Source of the DNA: an uncultured Anaerolineales bacterium
GTDB lineage: Bacteria > Chloroflexota > Anaerolineae > Anaerolineales > Villigracilaceae
Reading direction: 5' to 3'
DNA length: 7,410 nucleotides
Assembly: GCA_937928015.1 (NCBI GenBank)
Contig: CALFXA010000003.1
Coordinates: 1 to 7,410, forward strand
Under the pieces are notes generated by a model that worked only from the letters and a program-made list of their open reading frames with translations, ran no database searches and was not told the DNA's origin. The stretch's first letter is position 1. Each line of letters begins with the position of its first letter. Both the position numbers and the translations under genes were made by a program. Below, piece after piece: positions 7,173-7,410 of the stretch.

Positions 7173-7188
7173 GCTTTGAGTGTACAAT
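7160..7188 (+). promoter_or_regulatory. Possible promoter for the PAP2 gene, overlapping the divergent promoter
   Basis: TACAAT (7183-7188) matches the -10 consensus at five of six positions, and ATGACG (7160-7165) matches TTGACA at four of six, with a 17-base spacer. Transcription would begin near 7195 and leave a leader of about 50 bases before ATG 7245. The -10 overlaps the -10 of the leftward promoter (7179-7184), and the -35 lies inside the first codons of the divergent gene. This is weaker than the leftward promoter. Confidence 0.4.
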
Positions 7189-7207
7189 GAACAGGAAAGA
7201 CCGTCAA
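7179..7207 (-). promoter_or_regulatory. Sigma70-like promoter for the transglutaminase-cyclase-LysM group
   Basis: On the minus strand TTGACG (7207-7202) is followed after exactly 17 bases by TACACT (7184-7179). These match TTGACA at five of six and TATAAT at four of six positions. Only six bases separate the -10 from ATG 7172, so transcription should start at or beside the start codon and leave no room for a ribosome binding site. Confidence 0.6.
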
Positions 7208-7233
7208 TTGCAAGGACCCATCACGGCATCATC

Positions 7234-7238
7234 AGGAG
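7234..7238 (+). promoter_or_regulatory. Shine-Dalgarno site of the PAP2 gene
   Basis: AGGAG lies six bases before ATG 7245, normal spacing for a strong ribosome binding site. It selects 7245 over ATG 7241, which is only two bases from it and opens a short frame with no recognisable product. It is the only clear Shine-Dalgarno site at a gene start in this window. Confidence 0.75.
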
Positions 7239-7244
7239 AGATGA

Positions 7245-7410
7245 ATGGACTTCTTCATCCAGAACGGCATCGAGTGGATTGTGTGGATTCAAAGCCTGGG
7301 CGCCTGGCTCGAAGCGCTGATGAAGTTTTTTAGTTTCCTCGGTTCCGAGGAATTTTTTCTGCTTGCCATGCCGATCTTCTACTGGAGTATCAATACCGAT
7401 CTGGGGATTC
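7245..7410 (+). CDS. PAP2-family phosphatase, N-terminal fragment (runs off the window)
   Basis: Only the first 55 codons are present, beginning MDFFIQNGIEWIVWIQSL and open to the window edge with no stop. The stretch MKFFSFLGSEEFFLLAMPIFYW (residues 26-47) is the recognisable start of membrane-bound PAP2-superfamily proteins of the type with an N-terminal FLGSEEFF segment. These are multi-pass enzymes that remove phosphate from lipid phosphates or polyprenyl pyrophosphates. The catalytic KxxxxxxRP, PSGH and SRxxxxxH motifs would lie beyond the right edge, so the family assignment rests on this short N-terminus. The start is fixed by AGGAG six bases upstream. It is transcribed away from the transglutaminase gene, with 72 bases between the two start codons. 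Confidence 0.7.
   Translation, partial: MDFFIQNGIEWIVWIQSLGAWLEALMKFFSFLGSEEFFLLAMPIFYWSINTDLGI

Noticed and set aside
7173..7187. TTG start at 7187 for the transglutaminase protein
   Set aside because: The TTG lies upstream of the -10 element (7184-7179), so the likely transcript would not contain it; ATG 7172 fits the promoter.
1..7410. Search for CRISPR arrays, insertion sequences, tRNA or rRNA, and phage or defence genes
   Set aside because: No direct repeats with regular spacing, no transposase or integrase motifs and no tRNA-like cloverleaf were seen; all coding space is taken by housekeeping, envelope and signalling families.

Overview
The window looks like a piece of a Chloroflexota (probably Anaerolineae-type) chromosome. 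This is inferred from protein style and not from any marker gene. Extracellular proteins carry Pro/Thr-rich linkers (PTPTP type), inositol-phosphate synthase is of the short prokaryotic form, the coding DNA is moderately GC-rich, and a multi-domain GAF-PAS-cyclase sits beside a membrane transglutaminase-like protein. No phage, transposon, CRISPR or RNA gene was seen. Coding density is very high and no gene-free stretch exceeds 100 bases.

Layout, left to right. (1) The 3' half of an inositol-3-phosphate synthase gene (+) ends at 554 and is followed by a strong hairpin. (2) A lipoprotein with a divergent NodB-type polysaccharide deacetylase domain (+, 623-1774) starts almost on top of that hairpin. 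(3) A small HIT-family (HINT-like) nucleotide hydrolase (+, 1860-2204) follows. (4) A perfect bidirectional terminator (2216-2249) separates these from a leftward three-gene group: a membrane transglutaminase-like protein (4827-7172), a soluble GAF-PAS class III adenylate cyclase (3116-4819) and a LysM protein with a C-terminal membrane helix (2248-3102). The three are spaced 7 and 13 bases apart, so they are probably cotranscribed, with an extra promoter before the LysM gene. (5) Divergent from them, at the right edge, is the start of a PAP2-family phosphatase gene (+, 7245 onward), which has a good Shine-Dalgarno site.

Functionally the leftward group has an envelope flavour: a multi-pass protein with an extracytoplasmic transglutaminase domain, a cell-wall-binding (LysM) membrane protein, and a cytoplasmic second-messenger enzyme. 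Whether they act together is inference only.

The most interesting signal is in the regulatory DNA. Three of the genes have a good -10 element ending 6-7 bases before the most plausible ATG, two of them perfect extended -10 boxes (TGnTATRAT), and none has a convincing Shine-Dalgarno site. This is the arrangement expected for leaderless transcripts. The PAP2 gene, in contrast, has AGGAG at normal spacing. I see no clear evidence for a wholly undescribed system.
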